From assembly GCF_000364165.2 (NCBI RefSeq), contig NZ_CP097810.1:2358130-2422129 (forward strand): a stretch of 64,000 nucleotides of DNA, given 5' to 3'. The stretch is from Clostridium sp. MD294 (GTDB lineage: Bacteria; Bacillota; Clostridia; Lachnospirales; Anaerotignaceae). The notes beneath the pieces were generated by a model. That model did no database searches. It worked only from the letters and a program-made list of their open reading frames with translations, and was not told the origin of the DNA. Positions 50,501 to 59,829 of this stretch are shown in pieces (the stretch's first letter is position 1; each line of letters begins with the position of its first letter). Both the position numbers and the translations under genes were made by a program.

Positions 50501-50772
50501 AATGTCGCTTTATATCATAAGGCGACATTCCTGTAAGTCTAAAAAACCTCATTTTGCCGCAAAAAGCAAGGGGTATGGGGAGTGCAACTCTCCATTCTAA
50601 TCCGCAAGGCGAGCTTTGCCCGCCTGAGGAAAACAGCGAGTTTTAAGGCTTTTAAGCCTATGAAACAAGCTGTTTATACTTCTATTTAAACAAGTCGAAA
50701 ACCTGTTTTTGACTTAGCGTGTCGACTTTATCAACACGCTAAAATGTCGCTTTATATTATAAGGCGACATTC
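50501..50772. repeat. Hairpin-rich element flanked by two 30-bp direct palindromes
   Basis: Two 30-bp copies at 50501-50530 and 50743-50772 differ at one base. Each is a near-perfect palindrome beginning AATGTCGC and ending GCGACATT(C). Between them is a 212-nt GC-richer stretch with several hairpins: GGGGAG/CTCTCC near 50,578-50,592, GGCGAGC/GCCCGCC near 50,608-50,625, and AGTCGAAAAC/GTTTTTGACT near 50,693-50,714. The stretch 50,687-50,710 recurs in the prophage at 5589-5612. No gene is supported here. It looks like a small non-autonomous element inserted between ydjI-like and ydjG-like genes. Confidence 0.65.
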
Positions 50773-50806
50773 CATTTACATACTATAAACTGAAAGGAGT
50801 ATTTAT

Positions 50807-51892
50807 ATGACAGAAATACAAGAATATAAATGTCCATGTTGTGGTGGTGCTATAGCTTTTGATAGTACATTACAAAAAATGAAATGTCCTTATTGTGATA
50901 CAACATTTGATATAGAAACATTGATAAATTATGACAATGAATTAAAAAATGAACAAGCAGATGATATGACATGGGAAAACTCTAAAAAAGAAGAATGGCA
51001 AGAACAAGAAGCAAATAATCTACATTGCTATGTTTGCAAATCCTGCGGTGGTGAAATTACTTGTGATAAAAACACAGCAGCAACTTCCTGTCCATTTTGT
51101 GGAAATGCTGTTGTTATGATGGAACAGTTATCAGGTACAATAAAGCCAAATTATATAATACCATTTAAACTAGATAAAAAAGCTGCAGAAGCTGCTCTAA
51201 AAAAGCATTATGAAGGAAAACGTCTGTTGCCCAAAATATTCAAAGACCAAAATCACATAAAAGAAGTAAAGGGCATTTATGTTCCATACTGGTTATTTAA
51301 TGCTGATGCAGATGTAACTATGCGTTACAAAGCAACAAAAACCCGAGCATGGAGTGATAGTAAATATTATTATACAGAAACTAGCTTTTTTTCTGTATGC
51401 AGAAATGGAAGTATTGGATTTGAGAGAGTTCCTGTTGATGGTTCTATTAAAATGCCAGATGATTTAATGGAGTCTTTAGAACCTTTTGATTTTTCACAGG
51501 CAGTAGATTTTCAAACTGCCTATTTAGCAGGCTATTTAGCAAATAAATATGATATAGATAGTGAACAAAGTATGAAAAGAGCGAACGAACGTATTCGAAA
51601 AAGTGCAGAAAAAGCTTTTGATGCAACAGTAAAAGGTTATCAATCCGTTATGAAAGAAAGTAGCAGCATACAATTACATAATGGAGAAATAAAATACGCT
51701 CTTTTTCCTGTATGGCTTTTAAATACAAAATGGAATAATCAAAATTATCTTTTTGCTATGAATGGTCAAAATGGAAAAATGATAGGAGATTTACCACTAG
51801 ATAAAGTGGCATACAAAAAATGGCTGTTTGGCTTAACAGCTTTGATAGGTATCGTGTTATATGTGTTGTCCTATATCATTTGGGCGTTGTAG
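50807..51892 (+). CDS. Zinc-ribbon membrane protein (YdjG-like)
   Basis: The 361-residue protein has two N-terminal TFIIB-type zinc ribbons: CPCCGG with CPYCDT near residues 9-31 and CKSCGG with CPFCGN near 76-101. A large soluble domain (GIYVPYWLFNADADVTMRYK) follows, and a C-terminal membrane segment ends the protein (WLFGLTALIGIVLYVLSYII). It resembles YdjG, which recruits PspA- and YdjI-type proteins to the membrane in B. subtilis. AAGGAG precedes the ATG. The next gene follows directly, so they are probably cotranscribed. Confidence 0.8.
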   Translation: MTEIQEYKCPCCGGAIAFDSTLQKMKCPYCDTTFDIETLINYDNELKNEQADDMTWENSKKEEWQEQEANNLHCYVCKSCGGEITCDKNTAATSCPFCGNAVVMMEQLSGTIKPNYIIPFKLDKKAAEAALKKHYEGKRLLPKIFKDQNHIKEVKGIYVPYWLFNADADVTMRYKATKTRAWSDSKYYYTETSFFSVCRNGSIGFERVPVDGSIKMPDDLMESLEPFDFSQAVDFQTAYLAGYLANKYDIDSEQSMKRANERIRKSAEKAFDATVKGYQSVMKESSSIQLHNGEIKYALFPVWLLNTKWNNQNYLFAMNGQNGKMIGDLPLDKVAYKKWLFGLTALIGIVLYVLSYIIWAL

Positions 51893-51904
51893 GAGGTGCA
51901 AAAT

Positions 51905-52744
51905 ATGAAAAATAAATCACATACATTGTTTTGTATACGTTTTTTTTATATTGTTTTTATTATTTTTATTGGTTTTGTCACTTCTATACACACTATATTT
52001 GCAGCAGCTAATATGCCACGACTTGTAGATGATGCAGAATTACTTTCAGATGCTGAAAAAACACAACTTCTTTATAAATTAGATGAAATCAGTGAAAGGC
52101 AACAGACTGATATTGTAGTAGTTACAGTTCCTTCTTTAAGAGGAGTATCCTCTGTAAAATATGCTGATGATTTTTACGATTATTATGATTATGGTTTTGG
52201 TGATGAAAAAGATGGCATACTTTTTATAATCAGTATGGAAGAAAGAGATTGGTACATATCAACGACAGGTTATGCAATAACAGCAGTTACAGATGCAGGT
52301 ATGAAATATATGTCTGAACAATTCTTAAATGATTTAAGTGAAGGCAACTATGCAGAAGCATTTACAATTTTTGCAGATTTATGTGATGATTTTATCACAC
52401 AAGCAAAAGCAGGTAAACCATATGATGTTGATAATATGCCAAAAGAACCTTTTTGGTTTATTGGCAATTTTTTGATTTGCTTTGGTATAGGATTTATTAT
52501 TTCATTGATTGTAACAGGTATTATGAAAAGTAAATTAAAAACCATACGTCCTCAGTCAGCAGCAGACATTTATGTAAAAAACGGTAGTATGAATATAACA
52601 AAAAATAGTGACTTGTTTCTATATAGTCATATTGACCGCAGAAAAAAACCAGAAAACAATTCATCAGGTAGTCATTCAGGCGGTTCAAATACACACACAT
52701 CTTCTTCTGGTAGAACACATGGTGGTAGCGGTGGAAAATTTTAA
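51905..52744 (+). CDS. TPM-domain membrane protein (YdjH/YgcG-like)
   Basis: The 279-residue protein has a signal/membrane segment (FFYIVFIIFIGFVTSIHTIF) and a TPM domain near residues 40-165 (LVDDAELLSDAEKTQLLYKL, DIVVVTVPSL, DDFYDYYDYGFGDEKDGIL, WYISTTGYA). A second membrane helix lies near 180-200, and a Ser/Gly/His-rich tail ends GGSGGKF. The TPM domain is extracellular in such proteins. AGGAGGTG lies eight bases before the ATG at 51905, preferred to the frame opening at 51896. It completes a YdjI-YdjG-YdjH-like set that probably protects or monitors the membrane. Confidence 0.82.
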   Translation: MKNKSHTLFCIRFFYIVFIIFIGFVTSIHTIFAAANMPRLVDDAELLSDAEKTQLLYKLDEISERQQTDIVVVTVPSLRGVSSVKYADDFYDYYDYGFGDEKDGILFIISMEERDWYISTTGYAITAVTDAGMKYMSEQFLNDLSEGNYAEAFTIFADLCDDFITQAKAGKPYDVDNMPKEPFWFIGNFLICFGIGFIISLIVTGIMKSKLKTIRPQSAADIYVKNGSMNITKNSDLFLYSHIDRRKKPENNSSGSHSGGSNTHTSSSGRTHGGSGGKF

Positions 52745-52775
52745 AAAATTATTTTTATTTTATTTCATAATACAA

Positions 52776-52808
52776 TTTCCTCACTTAATAAGTGGGGATT
52801 TCTTTTAC
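52776..52808 (+). terminator. Hairpin after the TPM gene
   Basis: CCTCACTT and AAGTGGGG pair around AAT, followed by TTTCTTTT. It ends the SPFH cluster. Confidence 0.65.
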
Positions 52809-52921
52809 AATAATATAAATATATCTAAAAAATCAGTTTATGATGCTACAATTAAAAATATAATAACTAATTTGAGAAATTCAAATTATGATTTCAGTTA
52901 TGTGAAAGGTGGAAATACTTT

Positions 52922-53800
52922 GTGACAGAATATAATAAATCAAAAATGTATTGTGTAATAGCAATGATAGGCTGGGGTAGTATGTTTATTGCAGCAAAAT
53001 TAGCTTTTACTGCATTATCAGGTTTTATGTTAATTTTTTTTAGATACCTTATTGCTTCCATACTATTAACTATATTTTATAGAAAAATACCTTGTCCAAA
53101 ATTAACAAAAGAAGACAAAAAAAATATATTGTTTATTGGTGTATTGGGTTATTTTCTTTCCAATGGATTGCAGTTAATTGGTACAAAATTTATTGCAGCA
53201 TCTATAGCAGCTATTATTAATGCTATTACACCAGTTATAATTATATTATTTGCAGTAATTATATTAAAAGAAAAAAGTTCTATACAACAATTTATAGGTA
53301 TTTTAATCACCGTGATAGGTTCTATTGTCATTATTGGTAATGTAGAAGGAGTAAGCTCTATATTAGGAGTTATTATTAGCTTTACTGGTATGATATTATG
53401 GGGATTAAGTTCTGTTATGATACGAAAGTGCTGTACAAATATAGAAGGAATATGGGTCACTATTTATGGAATGTTTATTGCTATGGTAGCAGATACTCCA
53501 TTCATGATATATGAAATAATAAAAAATGGAATACCTCAATTCACACCTGTTGTATTATTTGCTGTTTTATGGCTGGGTGTTGTACCTACAGCAATTTCAA
53601 ATCTCTTTTGGAGTAAAGCATTAGAAAACTTATCAGCAGCAAACTGTTCTTTATTTTATGCTTTGCTTCCTGTTGTTACAACAATATTAGGTATTATTAT
53701 ATTAAAAGAAAATATAACAATCAACTTTATAATAGGCGGTACAATTATTATAGCTGGAATGATAGTAGCAGTATTAGGGGAAAACAAAAAAGAAGTATAA
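52922..53800 (+). CDS. EamA/DMT-family transporter
   Basis: The 292-residue drug/metabolite transporter has ten hydrophobic segments in two EamA repeats. The repeats are recognisable by MIGWGSMFIAAKLAF and FFRYLIASILLTI in the first half and MILWGLSSVMIRKC and PTAISNLFWSKALENLSAANCSLF in the second. Substrate is not evident; relatives export amino acids, sugars or nucleosides. The start is GTG at 52922 with AAGGTGG nine bases upstream; an ATG eight codons later is a weaker alternative. A terminator follows. Confidence 0.88.
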   Translation: MTEYNKSKMYCVIAMIGWGSMFIAAKLAFTALSGFMLIFFRYLIASILLTIFYRKIPCPKLTKEDKKNILFIGVLGYFLSNGLQLIGTKFIAASIAAIINAITPVIIILFAVIILKEKSSIQQFIGILITVIGSIVIIGNVEGVSSILGVIISFTGMILWGLSSVMIRKCCTNIEGIWVTIYGMFIAMVADTPFMIYEIIKNGIPQFTPVVLFAVLWLGVVPTAISNLFWSKALENLSAANCSLFYALLPVVTTILGIIILKENITINFIIGGTIIIAGMIVAVLGENKKEV

Positions 53801-53853
53801 CATTTAACAAATTCATTCAATATTACAGAAAAAATGACAATATACTAATAAAT

Positions 53854-53881
53854 ATAGCCTTTGTGTCAAAACAAAGGCTAT
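53854..53881. terminator. Hairpin between transporter and secreted protein genes
   Basis: ATAGCCTTTGT and ACAAAGGCTAT form an 11-bp perfect stem with a six-base loop. T runs are weak on both sides, but the position between two converging genes fits a bidirectional terminator. Confidence 0.7.
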
Positions 53882-53939
53882 TCAATATTTCATACTATTT
53901 TTTATACTGTACTTCTGCTATGCTATTATAATACAACAA

Positions 53940-54938
53940 TTATTTACATTCTATTTTAATACTTTGTATTTCTTCCAAATTTTTTATTTCTTTATCTAGT
54001 TCTATATAATAAACATAATCATTAAAACTTTGTTCTAATTCTATTGCAGAAATAGGCACACTTTTCCCATTGATAAATACTTTGATATGTTCATTTGCAG
54101 TAATAATATTTTTTGTTGCGACATCTTCTTCTACATTAATTGTTAAAATAGAATTTAATAATTTTATTAGTTGTTCTGTTTCGAGTGTTTTATAAATACA
54201 GAAATTAATTGTTATTTTTCCATTTCCAAATCTACTTTTTGTCAAATCTTTTACAGTCATTTTTTCACGCCATGCAATTTTAAATGAAGAAAGATACTGT
54301 TCATTTTCTCCCTTTGCATAAAACTCTTGTTTTTCGTTTTCACATTCATATAGTTCGTTTTGTTTTATTTTGTTAAGTTCTATCATAAAGCTAGAAATAT
54401 TTTTCGACTTTTCTTGTGCATAGTCAATACGTGGTAATATCTCCCAATTTTTCACATAATCAAATGAAATTGTTCTTTTTTCCCAATCCCATGTTATATA
54501 TTCACCATAAGAATGTTCCAACCCATCTATTCCATCTATGCTAACTAATATTTGTCCGTCTATACTATAAGAAGTATCATAACTAATATTAAAACCTTTT
54601 ACTTTTATAAAAATATCAGTCGCTTGGGCAGTAAAAGCTACAGAACCTATTTTTTTATTTTCTTTTTCAATTTTATAATCTGCAGTTACTTCTTTATTTG
54701 GATTATAGTCTATATATAAACAGCGTTCTTCATCAACATAATTCAAATCAAAGCCATACTGTTCTAAGTCTTTGGCAATAACAACTGTGTTATCGTTTAA
54801 ATTGTAGGAAGGTATAGGCAAACCATTGATATATGCGGTAATATCTGAATAAATCACTTTTGCTGTTTTAGCATAACTTATAGTATTTATCATGATAATA
54901 CAACATAAAAATAACACAAATTTCAAAAGCTTTTTCAT
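53940..54938 (-). CDS. Secreted protein with degenerate copper-amine-oxidase-N-like domain
   Basis: The 332-residue protein starts MKKLLKFVLFLCCIIMINTI and is cleaved probably after SYA near residue 23. The next 70 residues (AYINGLPIPSYNLNDNTVVI, AKDLEQYGFDLNYVDEERCL) resemble a copper-amine-oxidase N-terminal domain. The rest is beta-rich, of unknown family. AGGAGG lies seven bases before the ATG at 54938, preferred to the longer frame opening at 55001. Compare the stronger domain copy in the protein at 22734-24131. Function is unknown; the domain suggests a cell-surface role. Confidence 0.65.
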   Translation of the reverse strand: MKKLLKFVLFLCCIIMINTISYAKTAKVIYSDITAYINGLPIPSYNLNDNTVVIAKDLEQYGFDLNYVDEERCLYIDYNPNKEVTADYKIEKENKKIGSVAFTAQATDIFIKVKGFNISYDTSYSIDGQILVSIDGIDGLEHSYGEYITWDWEKRTISFDYVKNWEILPRIDYAQEKSKNISSFMIELNKIKQNELYECENEKQEFYAKGENEQYLSSFKIAWREKMTVKDLTKSRFGNGKITINFCIYKTLETEQLIKLLNSILTINVEEDVATKNIITANEHIKVFINGKSVPISAIELEQSFNDYVYYIELDKEIKNLEEIQSIKIECK

Positions 54939-55263
54939 AAGCAGTCCTCCTATTTTTATTATGAAGTATAGTAATATAAAAAATATTATAATATGAACCA
55001 ACTTTTACAGTTATTTGTATTATAACATAGTTATAATTTATTTCTACTTTAAATTAAAAATAAATTATATTTTGTATTTTATTGTAGTTTCTATTTTATT
55101 TACTGAAATATCATTTTTTTTATTTCATACTATTTATATTAACTATTTCTATAATATCAATTTGATTTTCTACTTTTTTTAATATATTTATTACTATATT
55201 GATAAAACAAAAAAAGTCAGCCTATTGGCTGACTTTTTTAACAAGCTGAAAGCATATCATTTA
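54939..55263. other. AT-rich gap with terminator
   Basis: The 325-nt gap between the secreted protein and surface protein genes is over 80 percent A and T by eye and has no supported gene. Its only clear signal is a terminator at 55208-55240. Confidence 0.5.
55208..55240 (-). terminator. Terminator after the SLH surface protein gene
   Basis: AAAAAGTCAGCC and GGCTGACTTTTT form a 12-bp stem with a TATT loop. On the minus strand a long T run follows. It lies 24 nt after the stop. Confidence 0.9.
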
Positions 55264-58200
55264 TTATTTATTTGTGTTTTCAAGAAATAATTTTAATATT
55301 GTTGCAACTTCAGCTCTTGTTGCTACTCCTTTAGGGTCAAAGCTTCCATCTGTTCTACCATTTAATATACCAGATTTTACCATAAATTCAACACTCTCTA
55401 CTGCCCAAGGGCTAATCTGTCCATTATCATTAAATGAAACCTCTTTTTCTGTATTCAAATCATATCCTTGAGATTTTATGAAGTTTGAAAACATCACTGC
55501 AAGTTGTTCTCTTGTAACATTTGCATTAGGGTTAAATTCTGTTTCAGACACACCGCTTGCAATACCATTTTCTAAAGCCCAGCCAATAAAAGGAGCATAA
55601 TATTGATTTTGGTCAACATCGCCAAATTTTGTTATAGTATTTCCTTGTGTATTTGCAACTCGTCCGAGAACAGAAACAACCATTGCTCTCGTCATAGGAA
55701 CATCAGGACTGAAAGAATTTTCAGATGTTCCTGCAAAATACCCTCTTTCTACTACAAACTGAATACTATCAGCAGCCCAATGATTAGATACGTCAACAAA
55801 ATTATCTACTGATTTGGAAGCATTATTTGCTGTTGTATTATCTGTGTTATTTGTAATATCAGTATTTTCGTTTTTTGTTTGTTCATTTTGATTATTTTGT
55901 TCGTTTTGATTATTTTGTTCATTTTTTGTATCTTTGTTACTAGAACTGCTTGAGCCTTTGTTACCACCACTGCTGGAACCTCCTCCAGAGCTAGAGCTGG
56001 AATTTCCAGTTTGAGTAAGTGTTACACTTAATGGCTTAGAAGTTACTGTTACTTTATCTTTTCCTTCCCCTTTAGACAATGTAACAGTAAATATAAATTT
56101 ACCTTTTTGTTTGCTTTTAGCTGGTTCAAAATCTGTAATATCTATGCTATCAATTGTAATATCTTTTAATTTTAAAGCCTCAATTTTTTCTTCTATCCAA
56201 TTTTTAGCTTCTCTTTCTGTACTTACAGTTTTTCCATTAACACTATAATTTTTAGCACTTATTTTAGCAATCGCATCATTTAATGCAGCTAAATTAGAAG
56301 CATTTGCTTTTATATCAATAGTACATATTGCAGAAAGTTCTGTGTGTGATTTTGATTTTGCTGTAACAATAACAGTACCTTGTGCTTTTGCAGTAATTTT
56401 AGCAAAAGTAGGTTTTGAATTATCAACAGTTAACTCTGCTAAATTTTCATTATCAATGCTCCATACAATATCTTGTAAAACAGTGCTAGGAATAACTTTC
56501 GCTTCTAATTCAAAAGTTTCTCCAACTTCTAATTCTGCACTCGTTTTACTAATTGTAACACTTTGTGGTTTTGTAGTATCTGGCAATGAACTTGTGTTAT
56601 TTTTATATGTTGCTGTAACTGTTACATCACCCTCTGGCATAGTAAATGAAGTGCTAGACTTTGTAGCAGATGCAAATGTGATATTGCTGTCACTTGTCCA
56701 TTTATCAAACACTTTTCCTGCTGGTGCTGCATTTGCTTCAATGAGAACTGTATCGCCAGCATCATAGTTGCCACCACCAGTACCATTTTTAACAGTTACA
56801 GTATAGTCTTTTGATGGGTCTGGTTTTGAAATATCTTTATATGTGGCTTCAACTGTTACATCACTTTCTGGCATAGTAAATGTAGTACTAGAACTTGTAG
56901 CAGATGCAAATGTGATATTGCTGTCACTTGTCCATTTATCAAATACTTTTCCTGCTGGTGCTGCGTCTGCTTTAATAGTAACTGTTTTTCCAGCTGCATA
57001 TTTACCACTACCAGTACCATTTTTAACAGTTACAGTGTAGTCTTTTGATGGTTCAACTGGTGTTGAAGTATCTTTATATACTGCAGTAATTGTTACATCA
57101 CCCTCTGGCATAGTAAATGTAGTGCTAGAACTTGTAGCAGATGCAAAAGAACCACCATTATTTGATGTCCATTTCTCAAATACTTTTCCTGTTGGTGCTG
57201 CATTTGCTTCAATAGTAACTTCTTCTCCAGCCTCATATTCGCCAGCACCAGTACCGTTTTCAACAGTCAATTTGTAAGTAAAATTTGCATCATAGTATAT
57301 GTTTTTACCGTCAAAATCTGTAGGTGTCATTTTTCTGATAGTATTCCATTCATTCTCAGTACCACTAAAATAAATATCTTTCAGACTACTGCACTTTACA
57401 AATGCTTGCACTCCTATTGTTTTTACACTGTTTGGAATATTTATTTTAGTTAATGAACTACAATTTGAAAATGCAGACTGCTCTATTTGTGTTACACCAT
57501 TTGGAATAGTGACTTGAGCCAGTCGACCACAAGAAGCGAATGCTTGCTGTCCAATTGTTTCTACACCTTGTGGAATACTTATGCTAGAAAGACTAATACA
57601 ACTTGTAAACATTCCTGTACTAATACGATCTATTTTTGAGGGAAGTGTCACACTAATCAACCCATGACAGCCTGAAAACATATTATCTCCCACTGTTACT
57701 ACATTACTACTAGGAGCAAATTTCACACTTTTTAGTTTAAGACATTCAAAAAATGCTCCAGCACTAACGCTTTCAATGCTGGCAGGCAATTCAATAGAGT
57801 CGAGCTGTGAACAACCCTGAAATGCTCTCTGACCAATTTGTTTTACACCATCAGAAACATTCACAGAAACAAGACTGCTACAACTACGAAAAGCATCGTC
57901 GCTAATCGTTGTCACACTAGAAGGAATTGTTGCAGAAATAAGCGAAGACCCTCTAAAAGCACTATTGCCTATTGTTTTTACACTACTAGGAATAGTCACA
58001 CTAATTGCTTTACTTCCATAGAAAATATTGTTTCCTATGTTAGTTACACCATCTTCAATTACAATTGATAGTATGTTATCTTTAAATTTGTCCCATGGTT
58101 GTCCGTCTAAAGTTTCCCAATCTGGCATAGCTCCATTGCCAGATATAACAAGTTTACCAGATTTTGTTACTTTCCAGTCAAGAGTTCCTAACTTTCCCTC

Positions 58201-59427
58201 TCCGCCTTCAATCGTTTCGTTGTTCCCAGAGTCATCTGGATTATAGCCTTCTGGATAGCGAGTAACCAAATAAGTAGCCTGTTCTACTTCACTCGCTGAC
58301 ATAGAACGTCCCCAATTGACTGAACTGTTAAAGTTACCCTCTGCAAGTTTCACACCACCATCGCTTACTTGAAGCACAATAACACTGTGGCTATTATTAT
58401 TTACTCTTAGTACATCTCCTACTTTTACATCTGAAAATTTAAAATCTCCTGTTTTGAACGCTCTCGCCGGCAAATTACCAAATGCCGCATCACTGAGTAT
58501 AAAAGAAAAAGCTGCACAACCTGAACCAAGTTCTGGTACCATACCTCCAGCGTTTCCTCCATTCCATCTATAGTTTGGGCTGTCTGTACCCGGAATGTTA
58601 GTAAGGTCAGTCCATGGGTCACCTTGTTTATAACCTGTTACATTTTGATAAGCAATCATACGATTATAGGCTTCTATAGGAGTAGGAATTTCACCCTCTG
58701 CTATTGGTTCAATAAAAGGCTCTGTTGCCATTTTCTTCTGTTCTTCATAAACCTCTTGTTCTGTTGGAATTTGTTGACTAGAAGAATTTTCTTGATTTGT
58801 TGTATTTTCTTTTTCTGTTACATTCTCTTCATTAGAAGAATTTTCTTGATTTGTTGTGTTTTCTTCCTCTGTTACATTTTCTTCATTAGAAGAATTTTCT
58901 TGCTCTGTTGTGTTTTCTTCCTCTGTTACATTTTCTTCATTAGAAGAATTTTCTTGATTTGTTGTGTCTTGTTCCTCTGTTACATTTTCTTCATTGGAAG
59001 AATTTTCTTGATTTGTTGTGTTTTCTTCCTCTGTTGCATTTTCTTCATTGGAAGAATTTTCTTGCTCTGTTGTGTCTTCTTCCTCTGTTACATTTTCTTC
59101 ATTAGAAGAATTTTCTTGATTTGTTGTGTTTTCTTCCTCTGTTACATTTTCTTCATTAGAAGAATTTTCTTGATTTGTTGTGTTTTCTTCCTCTGTTGCA
59201 TTTTCTTCATTAGAAGAATTTTCTTGCTCTGTTGTGTTTTCTTCTTCTGTTACATTTTCTTCACTGTAAGAATTTTCTTGCTCTGTTGTGTTTTCTTCCT
59301 TTGTTACATTTTCTTCACTGTAAGAATTTTCTTGATTTGTTGTATCTTCTTGTGAAGCGTGTACTTTTGGTATATCTGATGAGAGCAAACACGTAGCCAA
59401 AAAAAGTGCAAATACTTGTTGTTTCAA
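55264..59427 (-). CDS. Large SLH-anchored surface protein with tandem repeats
   Basis: The 1387-residue protein starts MKQQVFALFLATCLLSSDIP, a signal peptide cut near VHA. Residues about 25-225 are ten full 18-residue repeats rich in Glu, Asn, Thr. Residues about 240-400 form a papain-like (CHAP-type) domain with candidate Cys in GSGCAAFSF near 302 and His in NNSHSVIVL near 345. About 412-710 are BspA-type LRR_5 repeats; about 717-945 are three InlB-type repeats (TVKNGTGSGKYAAGKTVTIK). A Big-like domain (952-1040), a Ser/Gly/Asn linker and three C-terminal SLH domains (1207-1387) follow. It should bind the wall through SLH and interact with peptidoglycan or host proteins. Confidence 0.88.
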   Translation of the reverse strand: MKQQVFALFLATCLLSSDIPKVHASQEDTTNQENSYSEENVTKEENTTEQENSYSEENVTEEENTTEQENSSNEENATEEENTTNQENSSNEENVTEEENTTNQENSSNEENVTEEEDTTEQENSSNEENATEEENTTNQENSSNEENVTEEQDTTNQENSSNEENVTEEENTTEQENSSNEENVTEEENTTNQENSSNEENVTEKENTTNQENSSSQQIPTEQEVYEEQKKMATEPFIEPIAEGEIPTPIEAYNRMIAYQNVTGYKQGDPWTDLTNIPGTDSPNYRWNGGNAGGMVPELGSGCAAFSFILSDAAFGNLPARAFKTGDFKFSDVKVGDVLRVNNNSHSVIVLQVSDGGVKLAEGNFNSSVNWGRSMSASEVEQATYLVTRYPEGYNPDDSGNNETIEGGEGKLGTLDWKVTKSGKLVISGNGAMPDWETLDGQPWDKFKDNILSIVIEDGVTNIGNNIFYGSKAISVTIPSSVKTIGNSAFRGSSLISATIPSSVTTISDDAFRSCSSLVSVNVSDGVKQIGQRAFQGCSQLDSIELPASIESVSAGAFFECLKLKSVKFAPSSNVVTVGDNMFSGCHGLISVTLPSKIDRISTGMFTSCISLSSISIPQGVETIGQQAFASCGRLAQVTIPNGVTQIEQSAFSNCSSLTKINIPNSVKTIGVQAFVKCSSLKDIYFSGTENEWNTIRKMTPTDFDGKNIYYDANFTYKLTVENGTGAGEYEAGEEVTIEANAAPTGKVFEKWTSNNGGSFASATSSSTTFTMPEGDVTITAVYKDTSTPVEPSKDYTVTVKNGTGSGKYAAGKTVTIKADAAPAGKVFDKWTSDSNITFASATSSSTTFTMPESDVTVEATYKDISKPDPSKDYTVTVKNGTGGGNYDAGDTVLIEANAAPAGKVFDKWTSDSNITFASATKSSTSFTMPEGDVTVTATYKNNTSSLPDTTKPQSVTISKTSAELEVGETFELEAKVIPSTVLQDIVWSIDNENLAELTVDNSKPTFAKITAKAQGTVIVTAKSKSHTELSAICTIDIKANASNLAALNDAIAKISAKNYSVNGKTVSTEREAKNWIEEKIEALKLKDITIDSIDITDFEPAKSKQKGKFIFTVTLSKGEGKDKVTVTSKPLSVTLTQTGNSSSSSGGGSSSGGNKGSSSSSNKDTKNEQNNQNEQNNQNEQTKNENTDITNNTDNTTANNASKSVDNFVDVSNHWAADSIQFVVERGYFAGTSENSFSPDVPMTRAMVVSVLGRVANTQGNTITKFGDVDQNQYYAPFIGWALENGIASGVSETEFNPNANVTREQLAVMFSNFIKSQGYDLNTEKEVSFNDNGQISPWAVESVEFMVKSGILNGRTDGSFDPKGVATRAEVATILKLFLENTNK
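58770..59350 (-). repeat. 54-nt tandem repeats in the surface protein gene
   Basis: Ten full and one partial copy of an 18-residue unit, consensus ENTTNQENSSNEENVTEE, are encoded by near-identical 54-nt units. Variation is limited to a few codons (N/E at position 5, V/A at 15). The array is prone to copy-number change. The open frame on the opposite strand at 58624-59355 is a by-product of this array. Confidence 0.85.
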
Positions 59428-59829
59428 TTTTAAATAACCCCCTATCTATTCAGTTTAATATAAAATATTAGAGTTCTATTATTTTAATTACTATATTTAT
59501 TACTATATATTGTATAGACAACCAACATTTTATATTTCAATTTCCATTATAATCTACTTCTTTCTAAATGTCCACGTTGGCTTAAAAGTTTTTATATATA
59601 TTATAAAATTAAAAAATTGCGATTATAATTTTCTATTTTTTATTTTACAATACATTACAAAACAGATTGTTTGCTATTCTTTTTCATTTATATATAACAA
59701 TACCACTATCATTTGACAGCGGTATTGTTATTTGTTTATTGATTTATACATTTTTCATTTTATTGCTTTTATTGTTACTTAAAATATCTGTCAAAAAAAT
59801 TGTAATAGTATAAACTTCATTATAACTAT
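59428..59829. other. Intergenic region upstream of the surface protein gene
   Basis: A 402-nt AT-rich stretch with no supported gene. It presumably holds the promoter of the surface protein gene on the minus strand (no clear consensus; a TTGTCT near 59,512-59,517 with a weak TAAATA-type box about 16 bp further). An inverted repeat, AACAATACC and GGTATTGTT, lies at 59696-59729 and may end the oxidoreductase transcript. Confidence 0.4.
59696..59729. terminator. Hairpin after the FMN oxidoreductase gene
   Basis: AACAATACC (59696-59704) and GGTATTGTT (59721-59729) form a nine-pair stem with a 16-nt loop. It lies about 100 nt after the stop. There is no T run on the minus strand, so function as a terminator is uncertain. 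Confidence 0.4.

Noticed and set aside
52608-52925. 105-codon plus-strand frame spanning the TPM gene end and the gap
   Set aside because: Most of it is the alternate frame of the Gly/Ser-rich tail; it crosses a terminator and has no ribosome site.
58770-59350. Regular repeats considered as a CRISPR array
   Set aside because: Units are directly adjoining, in frame and code for protein; there are no unique spacers and no cas genes.
58624-59355. Long open frame on the plus strand, 243 codons, Cys/Phe/Ile-rich
   Set aside because: It is the antisense of the 54-nt repeat array of the surface protein; the frame is open only because the repeat unit lacks stops in that frame, and it has no ribosome site.
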